In this document: positions 61,472 through 64,000 of the stretch, one piece after another
Numbering within the stretch: position 1 is the first letter of the stretch
Layout of the letters: each line of letters opens with the position of its first letter
Source: Ktedonobacter robiniae
Lineage (GTDB): Bacteria > Chloroflexota > Ktedonobacteria > Ktedonobacterales > Ktedonobacteraceae
DNA length: 64,000 nucleotides
Assembly: GCF_016587375.1 (NCBI RefSeq)
Contig: NZ_BNJG01000001.1
Location: 4,160,001 to 4,224,000 of the forward strand
Direction of reading: 5' to 3'
The notes under the pieces: generated by a model
The model's database searches: none
What the model was told of the DNA's origin: nothing
What the model saw: only the letters and a program-made list of their open reading frames with translations
Position numbers and translations under genes: made by a program

Positions 61472-64000
61472 TCAGTAGTCATAGCCGCGATCTAGGCAGC
61501 AGTTCTCACAGAGCCGATAGCGGTGGCGAAGGGGAAGGACACGTCCACAAGAGGCGCACCTCTTGCGAGTATCTAGCCGAGAGAGGAGAGCCTGATCAAT
61601 ACGCTCGGCGAGAGCATAGCGGGCCCTGCGGACCTCTCCATAGCAGGGGCCAAATGGTCGAAACTCAGGAGTGCGCGCTAGCCACAGATACAGGTCGGCG
61701 CAGGCTATTACCTGCTCAGCTCGTACCAGATCATCGGAACTGGCGAGATCTTTGGGTGGGTCTGGAGGGGAAGGAAGGCGGTCCCCTTTGACAAGCGCCC
61801 TGGCACACCATCGCCAGTAGAAGCGCGACTCCGGTCGTGCTGGCGCGTGAGTCAATTTGACGGCTGCGCCCAAGCCCAGGCCTGCTTCTTCCTCTGGTTG
61901 TAGCATAGAAGCCAGCTCAATGCGATCCCCGAGATCGGCAGTCTTGATGAAGGATCGCATACTTGCCGGGATCGATTCCAACTCGCGCCACTGACGCAGG
62001 CGGGCTGCGAGTCGCCCTGGAAGCAAGGCCAGGTCTGAAACCGATGGAGCTACATATGCCTGTCCAATTGGGGAAGAAGTCTGCTCAAATTGCTGGCGGA
62101 GAAAATCAAGATCCACCTTATTGAGCGCCGTGATAATCCCTTGCTCAGCCAGGCCAAAACGTCCTGCCCTCCCCCCGATCTGGTGAACCTCCATCGCGGT
62201 GAGTGGACGCACCCTCTTGCCATCATATTTTTTCGTTTCGTAGAAACAGACGGCATCTGCGGGAAGGTTTAAACCCATGCCAATCGCATCGGTAGCCACG
62301 CAGATCTCCGTCTCACCGCAGGCAAAACGATCAGCTTGCCGACGGCGGACCTCTGGCGGCAATGCGCCATAAACGATGGAGACTTTTCGCCCCATCTGTT
62401 CCAGATCGGCCTTTAATGCCAGGACCATGCCTCGAGAAAAGGCGACCACAATGGTCCTTGCGGGAAGGTCCCGCAACCTATAGGGGGTTGTTGCCATCCT
62501 GAGCGGGACGAGACGGGAAGATTGCTCAAAAGTAAACGGTTGCCCAACAGCGTAAAGAAGTCGTTCCACGAGAGGTCGAGCAGCAAGCGGCCCGAGCACG
62601 AGCATTTCTTCCGCACGCGCCTCCATCAGAGCACGTGTCCAGGCCCAACCTCGATCCGGGTCTCCCACCATATGAGCCTCATCGATAACCACGCACCCTC
62701 CTCTAGAACGGGCATCAAACATTTCAATCGTGGCGGCGGTGATCTGTGCTTCTCTTACCACAATCTCCTCTTCCCCCGTGAGGAGATTGCAAGCAATTCC
62801 TCTTCGATTGAGAGCGTCGTAAATTTCATAGGCTAACAGGCGCAACGGTGCCAAATACCAGCCGCTGCCGGCAGCAATTAATCGTTCAAGCGCGGCCCGG
62901 GTCTTTCCGCTATTAGCCTCGCCCAGCAGAACTTTGATTCGCTGATTCGCTCGCTGCTCATGTCTCCAGTCCGGGAAGGTTGCGATGAGCTGCTCACGAA
63001 GCGCGCTCTTTTCTGCCTCTTCGCGAGCTTTCTGGGCCAGGAGAAGTTGCTGCCGCTCCTCTTCCGCGGCTTTCCTTGCCTGCTGAATAGCTCGCCAATT
63101 GCCATCGAGCGCTTTCCGGTAAAGTGCGTACGTAGCTGGCAGCTCCCAGCGCCCTCTGACTTCTCCCCAGGTGGCTCTCGTTGTTGAGGCGCCGAGTTTT
63201 TGCAGGCGGCGGTACATGCTACTCCGATGGACTCCACAAGCGGCTGCCAGGTCACGAGTTTTGAGAGTGATAAAATCCGCTATCTTCTCGTAAAGTTCTT
63301 CGTGGGTGGCAATGGCGTCAACGGTTGAGGCTGGTATGCGGAGCCGGCCATCCGGGTCTCTAAATGCCGGGACAATCCCCTGCTCTATAGCTGCGAGAAA
63401 GGCTTTCTCAGGGAGACCGATCCTCCTGGCCGCGGGCTGCGTGCGATAACTGCGACTAACGACCTGCATGCGATTGGTTTTGCCCCCTTTCGCCCCGGGA
63501 CGTATGACCTCTCCGCACAGGTCAAGCAACTTCTTCCACTGCTCCTCCCTCGCCTGGACGAGCGCTTTCATCTGGGATTTTGCGTACTGGAGGGCTGTTT
63601 TCTCATCAATATCACCGCGCCTCATCCACCAATGCTCGCGAGGAGGAAAGGGGGCGGTCAGGGAGATCTTGCTGACCTGCTTTTGATGATTCAGCCAGTG
63701 TCGCTGTCGGTCGTTGAACAGGCTGTTCCATTGGTCTTCGTTAAAGATGCCTGTGGCATGGGATGTGAGGGTCGCTATGGCTTCTGATACGTCTCGCTCT
63801 TCCTGTCTGCGCCTGGTCAAAAAAGCGGTAAGTTTCGCGTTGATTGTGATACGTAGAGGGTCAAAAACAAATTTTTCAGAAAGAGCGAGTATATTCTGCT
63901 CCTGGAGCCTCATCAGGACACCGTGGTAATTTGGGATGTCTCCAAAGCTTTCAAGCCAAAGACAGCCCTCGTCGCTCCGGTCGAGTCGCAGGATAGCCTG
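61472..64000 (-). CDS. Suv3-like DExH RNA/DNA helicase with N-terminal HTH-like region (partial)
   Basis: A superfamily 2 helicase resembling Suv3. Walker A is LLGEANSGKTRAALERL, Walker B VVIDEAHMVGDPDRGWAW, motif III region ATIEMFDARS, and motifs V-VI ATDAIGMGLNLPADAVCF and HQIGGRAGRFG. The last 30 residues contain two CxxC pairs (CASCGRVLP, CENCC), a zinc ribbon. Before the helicase core lies a 200-residue region with two helix-turn-helix-like stretches (FLAAIEQGIVPAFRDPDGRL; LKTRDLAAACGVHRSSMYRR) and a charged helix. An ATG exists at 63913, but the frame stays open to the right edge, so the 5' end is probably missing. Confidence 0.85.
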   Translation of the reverse strand, partial: QAILRLDRSDEGCLWLESFGDIPNYHGVLMRLQEQNILALSEKFVFDPLRITINAKLTAFLTRRRQEERDVSEAIATLTSHATGIFNEDQWNSLFNDRQRHWLNHQKQVSKISLTAPFPPREHWWMRRGDIDEKTALQYAKSQMKALVQAREEQWKKLLDLCGEVIRPGAKGGKTNRMQVVSRSYRTQPAARRIGLPEKAFLAAIEQGIVPAFRDPDGRLRIPASTVDAIATHEELYEKIADFITLKTRDLAAACGVHRSSMYRRLQKLGASTTRATWGEVRGRWELPATYALYRKALDGNWRAIQQARKAAEEERQQLLLAQKAREEAEKSALREQLIATFPDWRHEQRANQRIKVLLGEANSGKTRAALERLIAAGSGWYLAPLRLLAYEIYDALNRRGIACNLLTGEEEIVVREAQITAATIEMFDARSRGGCVVIDEAHMVGDPDRGWAWTRALMEARAEEMLVLGPLAARPLVERLLYAVGQPFTFEQSSRLVPLRMATTPYRLRDLPARTIVVAFSRGMVLALKADLEQMGRKVSIVYGALPPEVRRRQADRFACGETEICVATDAIGMGLNLPADAVCFYETKKYDGKRVRPLTAMEVHQIGGRAGRFGLAEQGIITALNKVDLDFLRQQFEQTSSPIGQAYVAPSVSDLALLPGRLAARLRQWRELESIPASMRSFIKTADLGDRIELASMLQPEEEAGLGLGAAVKLTHAPARPESRFYWRWCARALVKGDRLPSPPDPPKDLASSDDLVRAEQVIACADLYLWLARTPEFRPFGPCYGEVRRARYALAERIDQALLSRLDTRKRCASCGRVLPLRHRYRLCENCCLDRGYDY

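Overview
The window looks like chromosomal DNA of a spore-forming, filamentous Ktedonobacteria-type member of the Chloroflexota. This is inference from moderately high GC, many PadR/TetR/PucR/GntR regulators, a Ser/Thr-kinase-fold protein, pentapeptide and TniQ-like proteins, several transposases and long stretches of relic genes. No rRNA is present. The only tRNA gene seen is a selenocysteine tRNA.

Layout. 1-5000 (minus strand): a tryptophan operon trpS-trpE-trpG-trpD-trpC. It is preceded by a strong promoter and a T-box riboswitch whose specifier reads UGG (Trp), so uncharged tRNA-Trp should switch the whole unit on. 5000-13600: a LysM transglycosylase, a DtxR-type metal regulator, an O-antigen-ligase-like membrane protein, a DUF3307 protein, a PadR regulator with its own operators, DinB, cupin and MFS genes. 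13600-22700: hydrolases, a TetR/esterase divergent pair, a pseudokinase, a class C beta-lactamase-like protein, PurU and a Sua5-type protein. 22700-32100: PucR, a TPR protein, MiaB, a broken erythromycin-esterase-like gene, an M20 peptidase, a Cys-rich DUF1326-like protein and a PaaK-type ligase. 32400-38500: a HAD phosphatase, tRNA-Sec, a pentapeptide protein, a truncated TniQ gene, a PadR-membrane protein operon, a nitronate-monooxygenase-like gene and a TnpB remnant. 38800-50000: GH20 hexosaminidase, an IS110 element, an alcohol dehydrogenase, peptidase E, peptidase remnants, an S9 peptidase and a complete ISAs1-family insertion sequence with a 10-bp target duplication. 50100-60900: a co-oriented metabolic cluster of aminotransferase, RraA-like protein, APC permease, isochorismatase-type hydrolase, SDR, glutamine-synthetase-like enzyme, FluG-type amidohydrolase, a second SDR, class II glutamine amidotransferase and GntR regulator. 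61400 to the right edge: a Suv3-like helicase with added DNA-binding-like and zinc-ribbon regions.

Three themes stand out. First, short arrays of about 30-bp direct repeats occur at six places. The repeat unit differs between families, but the linkers (ACTTTTT for inner units, GCTCATTC for the last unit) are shared. Most arrays are oriented the same way, and one lies beside the TniQ fragment. They look like transposase-binding ends of a Tn7/TniA-like family, but this is inference. Second, the 50-61 kb cluster carries the two halves of the fungal FluG protein as neighbouring genes, next to a class II amidotransferase, suggesting a gamma-glutamylation-based route for a nitrogenous compound. Third, long perfect hairpins without a U-tract sit at many gene ends.

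Three genes (15714-16714, 21612-22696, 51601-52172) are each broken by what looks like one missing base in a G or C run. Either the underlying assembly has homopolymer errors or these are recent pseudogenes.
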